Assembly: GCF_028640845.1 (NCBI RefSeq)
Contig: NC_080539.1
Span: 196,704,698-196,768,697, forward strand
Reading direction: 5' to 3'
DNA: 64,000 bases
From: Ahaetulla prasina
Lineage: Eukaryota; Chordata; Lepidosauria; Squamata; Colubridae
Shown here: positions 49,193-62,104 of the stretch, one piece after another
Position numbering within the stretch: position 1 is the stretch's first letter
Layout: the number at the start of each line of letters is the position of its first letter
Translations under genes and position numbers: made by a program
The notes under the pieces: generated by a model
The model's input: only the letters and a program-made list of their open reading frames with translations
Told to the model about the DNA's origin: nothing
Database searches by the model: none

Positions 49193-50785
49193 ACTATTGG
49201 GAAAGAGTCTGGCAAGGCTGTCTACTATCGCCCTGCCTATTTAACTTATATGCAGAGCACATCATGAGAAAGGTGGGGCTGAATGAATCAAAAGTTGGAA
49301 TTAAGACTGCTGGGAGAAATATCAATAACCTTAGATATGCAGATGATACTACTCTAATGGCAGAAAGCGAAGAGGAACTAAAGAGCCTCTTGATGCGGGT
49401 GAAGGAGGAGAGTGCAAAAGTTGGCTTGAAACTCAACATTAAGAAAACTAAGATCATGGTATCTGGCCCTCTCAATTCCTGGCAGATAGATAGGGAAGAA
49501 ATGGAGGTAGTGACAGATTTTATTTTCCTGGGCTCTAAGATCACCGCAGATGGGGACTGCAGCCAAGAAATTAAAAGACGCTTGCTCCTGGGGAGGAAAG
49601 CTATGGCAAATCTAGACAGCGTGCTAAAAGCAGAGACATCACCCTGCCAACAAAAGTGTGTATAGTCAAGGCTATGGTTTTCCCAGTTGCAATGTATGGC
49701 TATGAAAGTTGGACCATAAGAAAGGCTGAGCGCCAAAGAATTGAGGCCTTTATTTTATTTTATTATTTATTTTATTAGATTTCTAGACCGCCTTCTCCCG
49801 AAGGACTCAGGGCGGTGTACAGCCAAGATAAAATAAACAATATACAATTAAAATAGATTAAAAACTTATTATACAGTTAGGCCGATAAATTAAAATATAT
49901 AATCTAAAAACCCCAATTTAAAACTAAAAATTAAATTTAAAATCTCCCAATTTAAGAAAGCCTCGCGAACAAACAAATATGTTTTCAGTTCATGTGAAAG
50001 GTCCGAAGGTCAGATATTTGGCGTAAACCGGGGGGAAGTTCATTCCAGAGAGTAGGAGCCCCCACAGAGAAGGATCTTCCCCTGGGGGCCGCCAGCCGAC
50101 ATTGTTTGGCGGACGGCACCCTGAGAAGTCCCTCTCTGTGTGAGCGTATGGGTCGGTGGGAGGCATGAGGTAACAGCAGGCGGTCCCGTAAGTACCCAGG
50201 CCCCAAGCCATGGAGCGCTTTAAAGGTGGTAACCAGAACCTTGAAATGCACCCGGAAGGCAACAGGTAGCCAGTGCAGTCTGCGCAGGAGAGGTGTTACA
50301 TGGGAGCTACGTGGAGCTCCCTCTATCACCCGCGCAGCTGCATTCTGGACCAACTGAAGCCTCTGAGTGCATCTCAAGGGGAGCCCCATGTAGAGAGCAT
50401 TGCAATAAACTTTGAACTCTGGTGCTGGAAAAGACTCCTGCGAGTCCCTTGGACTGCAAGGCAATCAAACCGGTCAGTCCTAGAGGAGATCAACCCTGAC
50501 TGCTCTTTAGAAGGCCAGATCCTGAAGATGAAACTGAAATACTTTGGCCACCTAATGAGAAGGAAGGACTCACTGGAGAAGAGCCTAATGCTGGGAAGGA
50601 TTGAGGGCAAAAGGAGAAAGGGATGACAGAGAATGAGGTGGCTGGATGGAGTCACTGAAGCAGTCGGCGTGAGCTTAAATGGACTCCAGAGGATGGTAGA
50701 GGATAGGAAGACCTGGAGGAACGTTGTCCATGGGGTCGCGATGGGTCAGACACGACTTCGCAACTAACAACAACAACAACAGTTA
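49193..50785 (+). mobile_element. BovB/RTE LINE fragment, copy A, split by an L2 fragment
   Basis: The plus strand encodes MRKVGLNESKVGIKTAG and NINNLRYADDTTLMAESEEE (RT catalytic YADD), then LGSKITADGDCSQEIKRR. It resumes after the L2 insertion with FELWCWKRLLRVPWTARQ and LKMKLKYFGHLMRRKDSLE, and ends in a (caa)n tail near 50785. This is the second half of BovB ORF2; the endonuclease and early RT are absent. A one-base loss near 49630 (gctaaaagc against actaaaaagc in copy B) breaks the frame, and the L2 insertion disables the protein. Confidence 0.92.
49752..50409 (-). mobile_element. L2-like LINE 3' fragment nested in BovB copy A
   Basis: The 3' palindrome 'ccgaaggactcagggcggt' lies near 49797-49816, and minus-strand peptides include CNALYMGLPLRCTQRLQLVQ and RRLHWLPVAFRVHFKVLVTT. 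The insert splits the BovB codon series exactly between GGCCTTT and GAACTC, with a 4-bp cttt duplication (49748-49751, 50410-50413). Confidence 0.88.
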
Positions 50786-50984
50786 AGGCTAAGGAAGTTG
50801 CAAAAATATGAATTGAAGATCATAACTCAATCATTAGCAATTGTTTACAAAAAATACATATTCTTCTTTGCAATTTGGGAACAATATTTGGCTTTTTTAT
50901 GGACAGCGTGAAAAATAACCTGATAATTCCTGTTAGTGCATTATAGAAAATAAGATTTAAGACACTGTATTTATCATTTACATT

Positions 50985-51117
50985 TTAACACAAGGGTATA
51001 AGGTTTCCTGCCTGAGCAGGGGGTTGGATTAGAAAACCTCCAAGATCCCTTCCAATTCTGTTATTCTATTCCATTCCATTCCACTCCACTCCACCCCACT
51101 CCATTCCATTCTATTGT
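50985..51117 (+). mobile_element. CR1 3' tail with (ATTCC)n array
   Basis: The sequence 'ctgcctgagcagggggttgg' followed by 'attagaaaacctccaag', then 'cttccaattctgttattcta', is the conserved CR1 3' end. It runs into imperfect attcc/actcc pentamers (about 51065-51115). The duplicate lies at about 53092-53223. Confidence 0.8.
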
Positions 51118-51304
51118 CATCTGGCTTTGCTGGCTAAGTGGTAAAAGGAGGGGAAGAAAGATTTATGGGCCTAGTGATGTGTTGGTCAAAAGAATTTTCA
51201 CAAAGCCCTTTATCACTAACCAAATAAATGTTGGACAATTTAATTTTATACCTCTGTTTTTATAAGAGAAACAGAGTACATATATGCACACTGATACAGT
51301 TAAG

Positions 51305-52890
51305 ACTATTGGGAAAGAGTCTGGCAAGGCTGTCTACTATCGCCCTGCCTATTTAACTTATATGCAGAGCACATCATGAGAAAGGTGGGGCTGAATGAAT
51401 CAAAAGTTGGAATTAAGACTGCTGGGAGAAATATCAATAACCTTAGATATGCAGATGATACCACTCTAATGGCAGAAAGCGAAGAGGAACTAAAGAGCCT
51501 CTTGATGCGGGTGAAGGAGGAGAGTGCAAAAGTTGGCTTGAAACTCAACATTAAGAAAACTAAGATCATGGTATCTGGCCCTCTCAATTCCTGGCAGATA
51601 GATAGGGAAGAAATGGAGGTAGTGACAGATTTTATTTTCCTGGGCTCTAAGATCACCGCAGATGGGGACTGCAGCCAAGAAATTAAAAGATGTTTGCTCC
51701 TGGGGAGGAAAGCTATGGCAAATCTAGACAGCGTACTAAAAAGCAGAGACATCACCCTGCCAACAAAAGTGTGTATAGTCAAGGCTATGGTTTTCCCAGT
51801 TGCAATGTATGGCTATGAAAGTTGGACCATAAGAAAGGCTGAGCGCCAAAGAATTGAGGCCTTTATTTATTTATTATTTTATTTTATTAGATTTCTAGAC
51901 CGCCCTTCTCCCGAAGGACTCAGGGCGGTGTACAGCCAAGATAAAAATAAACAATATACAATTAAAAATAGATTAAAAAACTTATTATACAGTTAGGCCG
52001 ATAAATTAAAATATATAATCTAAAAAACCCCAATTTAAAACTAAAAAATTAAATTTAAAATCTCCCCAATTTAAGAAAGCCTCGCGCGAACAAACAAATA
52101 TGTTTTCAGTTCATGTGAAAGGTCCGAAGGTCAGATATTTGGCGTAAACCGGGAAGTTCATTCCAGAGTAGGAGCCCCACAGAGAAGGATCTTCCCTGGA
52201 GCCGCCAGCCGACATTGTTTGGCGGACGGCACCCTGAGAAGTCCCTCTGTGTGAGCGTATGGGTCGGTGGGAGGCATGAGGTAACAGCAGGCGGTCCCGT
52301 AAGTACCCAGGCCCCAAGCCATGGAGCGCTTTAAAGGTGGTAACCAGAACCTTGAAATGCACCCGGAAGGCAACAGGTAGCCAGTGCAGTCTGCGCAGGA
52401 GAGGGGTTACATGGGAGCTACGTGGAGCTCCCTCTATCACCAGCAGCTGCATTCTGGACCAACTGAAGCCTCTGAGTGCATCTCAAGGGGAGCCCCATGT
52501 AGAGAGCATTGCAATAAACTTTGAACTCTGGTGCTGGAAAAGACTCCTGCGAGTCCCTTGGACTGCAAGGCAATCAAACCGGTCAGTCCTAGAGGAGATC
52601 AACCCTGACTGCTCTTTAGAAGGCCAGATCCTGAAGATGAAACTGAAATACTTTGGCCACCTAATGAGAAGGAAGGACTCACTGGAGAAGAGCCTAATGC
52701 TGGGAAGGATTGAGGGCAAAAGAAGAAAGGGATGACAGAGAATGAGGTGGCTGGATGGAGTCACTGAAGCAGTCGGCGTGAGCTTAAATGGACTCCAGAG
52801 GATGGTAGAGGATAGGAAGACCTGGAGGAACGTTGTCCATGGGGTCGCGATGGGTCAGACACGACTTCGCAACTAACAACAACAACAGTT
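51305..52890 (+). mobile_element. BovB/RTE LINE fragment, copy B, split by an L2 fragment
   Basis: Same structure as copy A. Here the frame before the insertion is longer: it continues through SRDITLPTKVCIVKAMVFPV and YGYESWTIRKAERQRIEAF before entering L2 sequence. The chimeric 206-residue frame is therefore not a real protein. After the insertion FELWCWKRLLRV resumes. Confidence 0.92.
51865..52518 (-). mobile_element. L2-like LINE 3' fragment nested in BovB copy B
   Basis: Duplicate of the insert at 49752-50409, with the same boundaries and cttt flanks (51861-51864, 52519-52522). The peptide SSHVTPLLRRLHWLPVAFRV is intact here; several GC-run length differences separate the two copies. Confidence 0.88.
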
Positions 52891-53091
52891 AAGGTTAAGG
52901 AAGTTGCAAAAATATGAATTGAAGATCATAACTCAATCATTAGCAATTGTTTACAAAAAATACATATTCTTCTTTGCAATTTGGGAACAATATTTGGCTT
53001 TTTTATGGACAGCGTGAAAAATAACCTGATAATTCCTGTTAGTGCATTATAGAAAATAAGATTTAAGACACTGTATTTATCATTTACATTT

Positions 53092-53223
53092 TAACACAAG
53101 GGTATAAGGTTTCCTGCCTGAGCAGGGGGTTGGATTAGAAAACCTCCAAGATCCCTTCCAATTCTGTTATTCTATTCCATTCCATTCCACTCCACTCCAC
53201 CCCACTCCATTCCATTCTATTGT
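53092..53223 (+). mobile_element. CR1 3' tail with (ATTCC)n array, duplicate
   Basis: Second copy of 50985-51117, produced by the tandem duplication rather than a separate insertion. The pentamer array has the same order of variant units. Confidence 0.8.
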
Positions 53224-53755
53224 CATCTGGGTTTGCTGGCTAAGTGGTAAAAGGAGGGGAAGAAAGATTTATGGGCCTAGTGATGTGTTGGTCAAAAGAA
53301 TTTTCACAAAGCCCTTTATCACTAACCAAATAAATGTTGGACAATTTAATTTTATATTTCTATGAAATTTCAGACAAATCTTTATGTCAGCTGATAATTT
53401 TGTTCAAGTATTTGGAAGGCAATAGTAAAAGAAATAATGACAAGAAGTCTTATTTGGGATGTTTTAGAAATGCCAGAAACAAAAGTGTAACAGTGAACTT
53501 AGCAAAGTCTGCTGAAAAAGGTAAAACTTATATTTTGTGCTGCATTTCTTGATAATAGTAAGAAAACTGGCAATACATGAGAATATGCCAGTCTTGGACA
53601 ACCTATGAATCTTCACAAAGGAAGAAGGAACAAATTAACATTAAATTTAAAAAAAATGGTTTACTGAAATTAATCTTTTCCTATTTAGTAGTTCTCAAAA
53701 ACATAATGGTTTAGGATTATGTATCAATGATCAAGGTTGGTAGCTGTCACTGTTA

Positions 53756-54043
<288 letters not shown>

Positions 54044-55134
54044 TCAGTCAACAATGTTTGAATGTATTTTTTTAAATGAAGTATTAAAGTTTCCATAAAA
54101 TTCTATATACTCCAAAAACACATAGCTCTCTATCACATTAAAACACTCTATTAGCAGAATTTTCATGATTACGATTGCTATAAGCATATTCTAAAATCTA
54201 TTCTGCATTCTTCAACACATAAAAATAAAAAGAGCATAGTAAATCCCCAAAGGAACCAATTTCTGAGAACTCAGGATTTCTTAGAAGAAATAACCTTATG
54301 CCCAACTCTGACATCCGGAGTGTAACAAAAGTCAGCCCCCAGATAAAGTTTATTATATAAATTGTATTAAATGTTCACATTGTTGTCATATTCTTCTTTC
54401 CTTATTTTTTGATGCATGACCTTTGAACAATATAGCAATACATTATTTTCTCTATAAAAATATTATTTCAATCAACCAATCAATTTTTATTACACACACA
54501 TCAGCAAATAAAAGCATTAAAACATAATAATAGTAAAAATAAAAAAATCACTTAAAGCACCTAAATGGAATATTTGTAAATATGAATCTTTGTGTGTGCG
54601 TGTGTGTATGTGAATGTTTAAAAAAAAAAAGTTTTTCAGAGGGGTGGCACAACAACCATTAATTATGTGACAATGACAAGAGCTATTAGCTATTTTTAAA
54701 ATAATTAGCAAGTCCAAAGTTACAGATTTTATTTTTAATATGCATAGAAGAAAACATGTCAAAAAGAGAAGTTTGTTATTATAACCGACCCACATGCACT
54801 TGTCCACTGTATTATTCCTAAGAAACCTAAAAGCAAGATAGAAAAAAAAAGGTTTAAAAATCAATAATGTTTTTGAAATAAGGTGTGGTCCAAGCTGTTG
54901 GAGCAGGGGTTCTTGTATGAGAAGAAATGTTGAACACTACTAAAATTTTTGAGAATGTAGGCAAAATTGGAATATTTAAAAGAACACAAATGCAACAGAA
55001 ATGGTACTAATTACCTGCTAAAGCAAATAGTTAATTTGTTTCTACTTTGTTCACAATTAATCTGAAAGTCATGATGGGTATGTATCTTTCACGTTTTGGT
55101 TATGAATGGACTATAAGGCTTAGATATTCGCTAC

Positions 55135-55680
55135 ATTAATATTTTACTAGAAGAGTTCTTCGCTCCTCTGAAAACAACAAAATACCTTATTCCAACAGGC
55201 TAGAAATCCTGGGGCTAGAAAACTTAGAACTCCGCTGACTTCGACATGACCTGTGTTTAACACACAAAATCATCTACTGCAATATCCTTCCTGTTAAAGA
55301 CTACTTCAACTTCAATTGCAATAATACAAGAGCAAACAATAGATTTAAACTTAATGTCAACCGCTTCAAACTTGATTGCAGAAAATATGACTTCTGTAAC
55401 AGAGTTGTTAATGCTTGGAACTCATTACCTGACTCCATAGTCTCTATTCAAAATCCCAAAATCTTCAACCAAAAACTGTCTACTATTGACCATTCCTAAG
55501 AGGACTATAAGGGGCGTGCATAAGAGCACAAACTGCCTACCGTTCCTGTCCTATTATTCCCTTCATTATATCAAATTAACATAGTTGTTGTATGTTTTTA
55601 CTTATATATACATATATTTCTTTCATGATATCTTGTTTTTATTTATGACGATGTTTGTGTTTACTGTTGTGACAAAAAAA
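55135..55680 (+). mobile_element. Jockey-group LINE, RT C-terminus and 3' UTR
   Basis: The plus strand reads YNILPVKDYFNFNCNNTRAN, then RFKLDCRKYDFCNRVVNAWN and SLPDSIVSIQNPKIFNQKLS, before a stop at 55497. The block 'FFxxRVVxxWNSLPxxIV' is the standard C-terminal motif of jockey/CR1-group ORF2 proteins. Upstream, frames with 'YLIPT' and 'LENLELRRLRHDL' are broken by a stop. The 3' UTR continues to an A-run at about 55680. Confidence 0.8.
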
Positions 55681-56073
55681 AATAGTTGCACAAAAAGATG
55701 TGATGGATAATATATCAGAATCCAATTTTAAAACAATGGATACTTGTTTTTATACTTAATAACTTTCTAGTTACAATAGCTTGGTTTAATAAAGAATTTA
55801 AAGATAGCAGCAGTCTTGTATTTGCTCAAAGCATTTTGAAGCAGTTTGCTGAAAAAAATCAAAACAATGAATATCTCATTGCTATAATCAAGATATAGCA
55901 AAATACAATTCAAGTTTCCTTCTAGTAAATTTAAAAAATCAAGAGTGTTCTTCTTGTTACAATTCTCCAAACCTTTCTAAAACAAAATAAAAATCTATAG
56001 CCAACATATTCACTAAAAATCAAAGGCCCAAGCATGAACAATATGTCCAAGTTTTTCTCTCAGTAGTCTAAGA

Positions 56074-56342
56074 CAGATGTCCCTAACCCCCGGCCCATGG
56101 CCCATTACTGGGCCTTGAGCCCGTTCAGAACCAGACCGCGGAACTGGTGGATGAGCGTGAGCATGCACATCCCCACTTGCGTGAGCAGTGAACAAATGCG
56201 TGTGGGCTTTATTTGTGCAAGCGGCAGGACTTGTCGCTCATGCAAATGGAGCTGTATGTGCGCACTTGACCACCACTTATGTGGAACCATCCCCTCTCCC
56301 CCCGCCACCAGTTCATAAAATTGGAAAAGCTGGGGAACTCTG
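56074..56342. mobile_element. hAT-like MITE
   Basis: Termini cagatgtccctaacccccgg and agctggggaactctg; flanks gtctaaga (56066-56073) and gtctgaga (56343-56350) form an 8-bp TSD with one change. CpG-rich interior related to 5190-5413. The overlapping frames of 60-111 aa are chance. Confidence 0.87.
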
Positions 56343-57084
56343 GTCTGAGACCTGTGGTACGCAGAAGCTTTCAAGAAGTAATTCAAAATCAGCTTATAGA
56401 GCTTCCCCAGTAAGTGCATGTAGCTCAGAGCTGTCAGTATATCTGATCCCCTTCCAGCCTTTCTATTCTCACATCATGACTCTTTCAGGCCTGGAAGTTC
56501 TGCTACATCAGCCCCCTCCTTGAATCCAGATTACTTCTTTTACATACATTGCCAATCCATAAGTTGCCTCTTCTTGAGTTTTCCATGTGTTAGAAGCCAA
56601 AGACAGTAGGTGGCTTCAGTAAGCTAGTTATTCCAACTCCTCCTCAGAAGGAGGAAGAAGAGGGAGAGGAAGGAAATAGCAATAGGCAGCACCTTAATGC
56701 ATCCAGAGTTAGCTTCCTTTTCCAAACTCATAAGTCTACTGGCATTTATTGGCAATCATTTGGCACCAGTAAGACTTAGTGGCTCTTTATTCTATTATGG
56801 CTTTAGGCTTTTCCTCTATCTTTAAAGCAAAACTATTAAAGCAAAAGTATGTCAAATTATTTTCTTAGCAAATACAATAAAAGCTACCATCCAAGTTCAT
56901 GTCTGGTTAGAAATAAACTCAATAGAGTTTGTTGGGACTTCACTTCTATATATGTATACAAGGCGTAAGCATTACTATGTATAATCATACTTTTTGAGGG
57001 TAACAATCAATTTTTTAAAAAAACATAAACATGTCCCTTTGGAAAATATGCCTATTTGTTTTTGTCATGGCAGGACAAGAATTT

Positions 57085-57341
57085 TATAGCAATAGCACTA
57101 CCAATAGCACTTAGATTTATATACCGCTTCACAGTGCTTTACAGCCCTCTCTAAGCGATTTACAGAGTCAGCATATTGCCCCCAATAATCTGAGTGCTCC
57201 TTTTACCCACCTCGGAAGGATGGAAGGCTGAGTCAACCTTAAACCTGGTGAGATTCGATCTGTCGAACTGCTGGCAGCTGGTGATCAGCAGAAGTAGCCT
57301 GAAGTATTGCACTCTGACCACTGTGCCACTGCTGCTCTTAT
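57085..57341 (-). mobile_element. tRNA-derived SINE
   Basis: On the minus strand the head has a pol III A box, TGGCACAGTGGTCAGAGTG (57310-57328), and a B-box-like AGATCGAATCTC. A body 'ctgtaaatcgcttagagaggg' and an AT-rich tail with 'gctattggtagtgctattgc' follow. Flanking ttatag on both sides (57084-57089, 57338-57343) may be the TSD. The tail resembles an L2-type 3' end, suggesting the LINE partner. Confidence 0.8.
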
Positions 57342-59759
57342 AGAGTATTTGGTGAAATCTAACAAATTATCTGACAACCACTGGCCCAGAACTTTAGAGT
57401 TGGTGTCATTATTACACAGAAAAGATATCTAAACAAACTATTTAAACTCTAAATCAATGTATTATGTTGTTGGCCATGAATTGGATAAAGCCAATTAAAC
57501 TGAAGTGCAATTGAGACAAATCGCCCTAGTCAATCTAAAGGGAATGAAATTTGGGGTGAAATCATACTTTCTTTGAAGTCTCACATCTGAAGATTCAATG
57601 TACTCCTAGATTTGTTACGTATGTGCATTACTGGAGATGTCAGAATTAAATACAATGATCTGAGCCTTAATTATGCTTTGTTTGGAACATTCAGTAAAAT
57701 GTTCTGCCTTTGAAATTTGTTTGGAAACTACAGAATCCTGTAGCCAGATTATTGCTTAGGGCCTCTACAGGTGGTATAGAGAAGAGATTATTCTGACCTA
57801 TTTCCAGGAACAATTCAAAGTACTAGTCATGATGTATAAATACTGACATCACTTAGGATCAGATTATTTCCAAGACTGTTCTCTCCTTCAAGTGTTTTCC
57901 TGAACTTTCAATTCTTTAGAAAATGCCTTTTCAGAATCCTCTCACAGTTAGAAGCATATTTGTTGGGTCACTATGTGTGGCTGTCCCAAGCTTTGAAATT
58001 ATCTACAAAGAGGACAGGTTAGGAAATCTGCCTTTTGCTTTGTTTGTTTAAATGTTACCTCTTTGTACTGATTTAATTAGAACATTAGTTTTTTAATTAT
58101 AAATTTAAAAAATCCCACAGTATTCTAGGTTGCCCAGAGTGGGAACTGAATAAGCACAATAGATATTTGTTTCTGATCGAGAAACTTATCCTGCAATCTT
58201 TCCTCCAGAAAAAAGATCGGAGGAACTGGCAACACCTACAATTGCATAAGACTTTAAACATCATATTCCAATTCTTAATGTCATCATATAAAGGGACAAA
58301 GCTTGTGTATATTATTTAAAAAGCCCTGCCCTGAAATTGTCATATTGCGTCATCCATATCCTAGGCACTCATTGCCTTAATAACATAAACATGTGGTAAG
58401 TAAAAAGAAGCCAGCACACAATTTTTCCTTCTTTAGTATCCTTTATGTTGTCTTTTAAAATGAACTATGCCATCATTTATTCTTACATTTTTAAGAGAAT
58501 CTGAAATGTTAATTAAGCCATCAGACAGCATTAACCATATGTGCATATTAATGTTGTCATGAGGTATGTACCACCCCAATGCTCAGTTCTTATTCGCTGG
58601 CAAAAAGCACTTAACTCATAGAATAAAGAGAAATAATATGAAAAAAGACAAAATAATAGGAGTGAATTTTTGAAATTATTTTAGGTTGAAAAAAATTACC
58701 TTTATGTGACTATGTATTTAAAATCTAGAGGATTATACCTCTAGGTCTGAAATACATAGCAGAAATAGCAACTGATATAGCAATCGTTATTTATTTTTTT
58801 TTAAAAAAGATCACTCCTAGAGACATTGCAACTCAAATTATTCACAATGATGACATAAATTTGAAGAAACCTAATATGGATTAAAAGGGTCTACAGTTCA
58901 AAAGGTCTCACAGATGAGGAAGTAGCATTGAAAAACCATTAGCCTGCTTACAATGAATTTGATTCAATCATGCATTCATTAAGAGTTTTCTATAAGCACT
59001 TGTCAGAGTTGCTTACATCTCTCATATGTCTTAGCAGTCCATAAAATGTGTATTTTCAATTCCAATATCCCCGTAAGGCATTCAATATATTCATGTTACA
59101 TTGCTGCCAAGTCTGTCTGTCTATCTATTTTAATAAACAGTCATTGAAGCTGTTATAATAGTAATGTACCAAACCCAGTACCTAAGGAGAAAATGAAAAG
59201 TAAGAACAAATGGATTAGAAAATTAAGGAACATTTTATTTTATTTTACTTTATTAATGAGGGAACTAACGATGTCATCTAACAATCATATTAAACTAGTA
59301 AAACATGTTTTGGAAAGAGAAACAGTAGATTGACCCAACCATCATGCATAAAAACATTGCCCCCTTGATATATTACAAACATTTATAAATCTTGGAAACT
59401 TATTATATTTCTACTAATCAGTCACATTCAACATTCCACAATATATTTTCAGATACATTCAAATAAGTTATAATGTTTGCATGTCAACAATGTATTGACA
59501 AACGCAGTGGGACAGTGGAGCTAAATTAGCTTCTGAAATGATGTTAATTATCTTGAACACTTTAGACAGTCACAACTAGAAGTAGTTTATTTCCAATATA
59601 TTCATTTCACATTATATATGTATAATGAATTTTTAACTTGGAATTTTGATTACCCGTTCTTTTCTAAATTCTGCCCCTGAGCCTACTTTTACAGAGCATT
59701 TCAGTTCAGCATGAAAGTGGTAACTAAGAAATTAAATACCGAAAGATTTTGCAAAGTGG

Positions 59760-60145
59760 AAAGTTTGAGAGTTAAAATGGCACTAGGAAGTGACTTAGAA
59801 ATGACTTGGAGAGATTCTCTCCATCAAAAGTATAGTCCTCAGTATAGTTAGAGACTGCTGAGAATAGGCATTACTACAGCCAGGTGTTTTGTCTCAAAGC
59901 TATTTTCCTTCCTACTGAATCTGCAATACGGTCAGCTACATAGCTGGCAAAATTTATCTGTTGTTCTGAGAAACGGATAGCTTCTGCTTGAATATCAAGG
60001 CTAGCTCTTCCTTATCTGTTGAAAAATAATGAAAACGGGTATTCTTTTTCCACAGAAACAGTTGATAGCTTGCCAAGGGCACCAGGTGGTTGGAAATTCT
60101 GAAGAGGAGAGCTGCCATGGTAGAGGTTCATCTGCCCATGGTATC
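59760..60145 (-). pseudogene. Possible DIRS-like retroelement gag relic
   Basis: The minus strand reads DIQAEAIRFSEQQINFASYV, then ADRIADSVGRKIALRQNTWL, stop codons, then a frame with EDYTFDGENL. An amphipathic 'SEQQ..AS..AD....R..A..LR...WL' segment followed by 'FDG..L' resembles DIRS-type gag-like proteins as I remember them. Upstream frames (QNFQPPGALGKLSTVSVEKE) may belong to it. Stops and frameshifts abound. No RT or tyrosine recombinase is seen nearby. Tentative. Confidence 0.35.
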
Positions 60146-60824
60146 TAGCCTGTATTACTGATTTAACATTGCAATTTTCCTTGAGTGGCCTTCACCACTA
60201 AAGAATTTGGCATTGGGTGTTATAATAGAAACTTTTACTCCTCCTCTTGTAGCTTATATTGATTTCTTTGGTTTCTTTTTCCATGGGTCATTAATGCTCT
60301 TAATAATGCTGGAAACAGGTTGAAGGATCCTGGGGTATATGCTTAATAATGTACAAACTGAAAAATTGAGTCATCTATTGATTTCATCATTTGATGGATT
60401 TGTGGCAAAAAGGATTGATTTTCTAGCATGTTACCAGTTCTTGCTTAGCCTCCTATTAATTTCTCTGAATTTAAGAATTGATCAGATGTAATTATTTCTG
60501 CCTTCTGATTATCTCCTTTCTCAGAGGGGAGGTTTCAACAGTTGTTTGGTTGTATCTGTTCCCAGCAGTTGTTTGTTTCTATCTGTTACATGAGACCTAC
60601 AGTCTGTTATCCATGATGTCAGGAGTTGATAGACAATTGTTTTGATAGCTTCACTGGAGGGGGGAACAATCAATGCAAATTAGTCTATTATAAGGACATC
60701 AAGGCCATAGTCTGGAGCTGTCAACCTTCTTTGTATGAAAGAAGTATGGGAGAGAGAGAGAATGGGAGAGATCCTACAGATATAATTCATGTAGATAAGA
60801 ATTTTTACTGCAAACCAAAATGAA

Positions 60825-61053
60825 ATCAATAGCAATAACAACAGCACTTAGACTTATATACCACTTCACAGTGCTTTTCAGTCCTCTCTAAGCACTTTAC
60901 AGCATATTGCCCCCAACAATTTGGGTTCTCATTTTACCAACCTCAGAAGGATGGAAGGCTGACTCAATCTTGAGCTGATGAGAATCGAATTGCTGGCAGT
61001 CAGTAGAATTAGCCTGCAGTACTGCATTCTAACTACTGCACCACCACAGCTCA
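60825..61053 (-). mobile_element. tRNA-derived SINE, second copy
   Basis: Same family as 57085-57341: A box TGGTGCAGTAGTTAGAATG on the minus strand (61025-61043), body 'tgctgtaaagtgcttagagag', tail 'gctgttgttattgctattg'. It is more diverged, with a short deletion around 60900 (the 'gagtcagc' of the other copy is missing). Confidence 0.8.
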
Positions 61054-62104
61054 TAAAACAACTGACTGCTCACATCCAATCTACATCCACTTTCCTTCTT
61101 ACATCTATTATGGTTTAAATTGATTTGTATTGTCTTCCTCCCCTCCCATGAATTAATAGATTGTTTGGTATGCACGTGGCGGTTTAGAAGCTAAGACTTC
61201 ATTGTAGTATGTAACTACTATCATTGGCTTTGGAAAACTGGTTCTCAACTTTACCCTTACTCTCAGGTGAATTAGCTCTTAAGGATGTTGGTTCTGATTC
61301 AGAAATGGATCGTCAGCAATAAGATGGTGCATGTTCCTATTCCCTCCAACATCCCTGGGATATTGGTTCCATGCCACAATGGTCAATGGAAGAAGTGACA
61401 TCAATGGTTTCCTCTATTTAGTATTAGTTTCTGATATAACATGAATGTTCAGTAATAAAGGGAAGCCAGGAAATTCTTCTCTGTATGTAGTCATTAAAAT
61501 GCAACTATGAGATCATATTCTGCTCTATTTATTTCTTAATATTTGGGGTACCCTATAAGAGTCATTTTTCTGATTACTGACTTCTTGTATTGCCACATAT
61601 GTATTTTATCATTCTATTTCCTCCTATTTTATTTTGGAACTAGACTGTGTACTGTATTTTATTTTATTGATAAGGTAACAGGAATGTATCAATTCAATAA
61701 ACTACTAGGACTATTGCTTAACATTAATCCCTCTGATAAACATACTGTACAACAATAACACAATAAAATACCTAGCAAAATATACAACAGAAACCCCAAT
61801 TGTCCAATTAGCGATCATAATACAAAAGCTTTAAGATCTAAAGTTCAATTTTATAGACAGTATATTGTACTTCTATTGTTTTCAACAGGAATTACACCTC
61901 AATATATTTTTGAACTTCAATATGCAATTTTGAAAATTTAAACTATATATCCAGTGGATTAGGCAGCACTGCTTTATAAAATTGATAGGCAACCCCCCCC
62001 CAAAATGAGCTGTTTTTAATGATATATTGACAGAGTGATCAATTATCACTTAACCAATCCTTAATCCTGCCAGCTTACTGATTTTGCAGTATGAATGTCT
62101 GAGC

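Larger units (their letters stand above)
49139..51250. repeat. Tandem duplication, first unit (2,112 bp)
   Basis: This unit is repeated head-to-tail at 51251-53356. The same three bases, ata, sit before the unit, at the junction and at the end of the second unit (49136-49138, 51248-51250, 53354-53356). It contains a BovB fragment split by an L2 fragment, a CR1 tail and an ATTCC array. Differences from the second copy are few and largely one-base changes in homopolymers. Confidence 0.95.
51251..53356. repeat. Tandem duplication, second unit (2,106 bp)
   Basis: This copy matches 49139-51250. It differs in run lengths (for example cccaattt against ccccaattt, aaaaacttatt against aaaaaacttatt) and a few substitutions (cgcttgctcc against tgtttgctcc). 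It ends 471 bases before the PDZ3 exon's donor side. Confidence 0.95.

Noticed and set aside
49194..49736. 180-aa minus-strand ORF (and its duplicate at 51306-51782)
   Set aside because: Antisense shadow of the BovB reverse-transcriptase frame, which carries the YADD motif on the plus strand.
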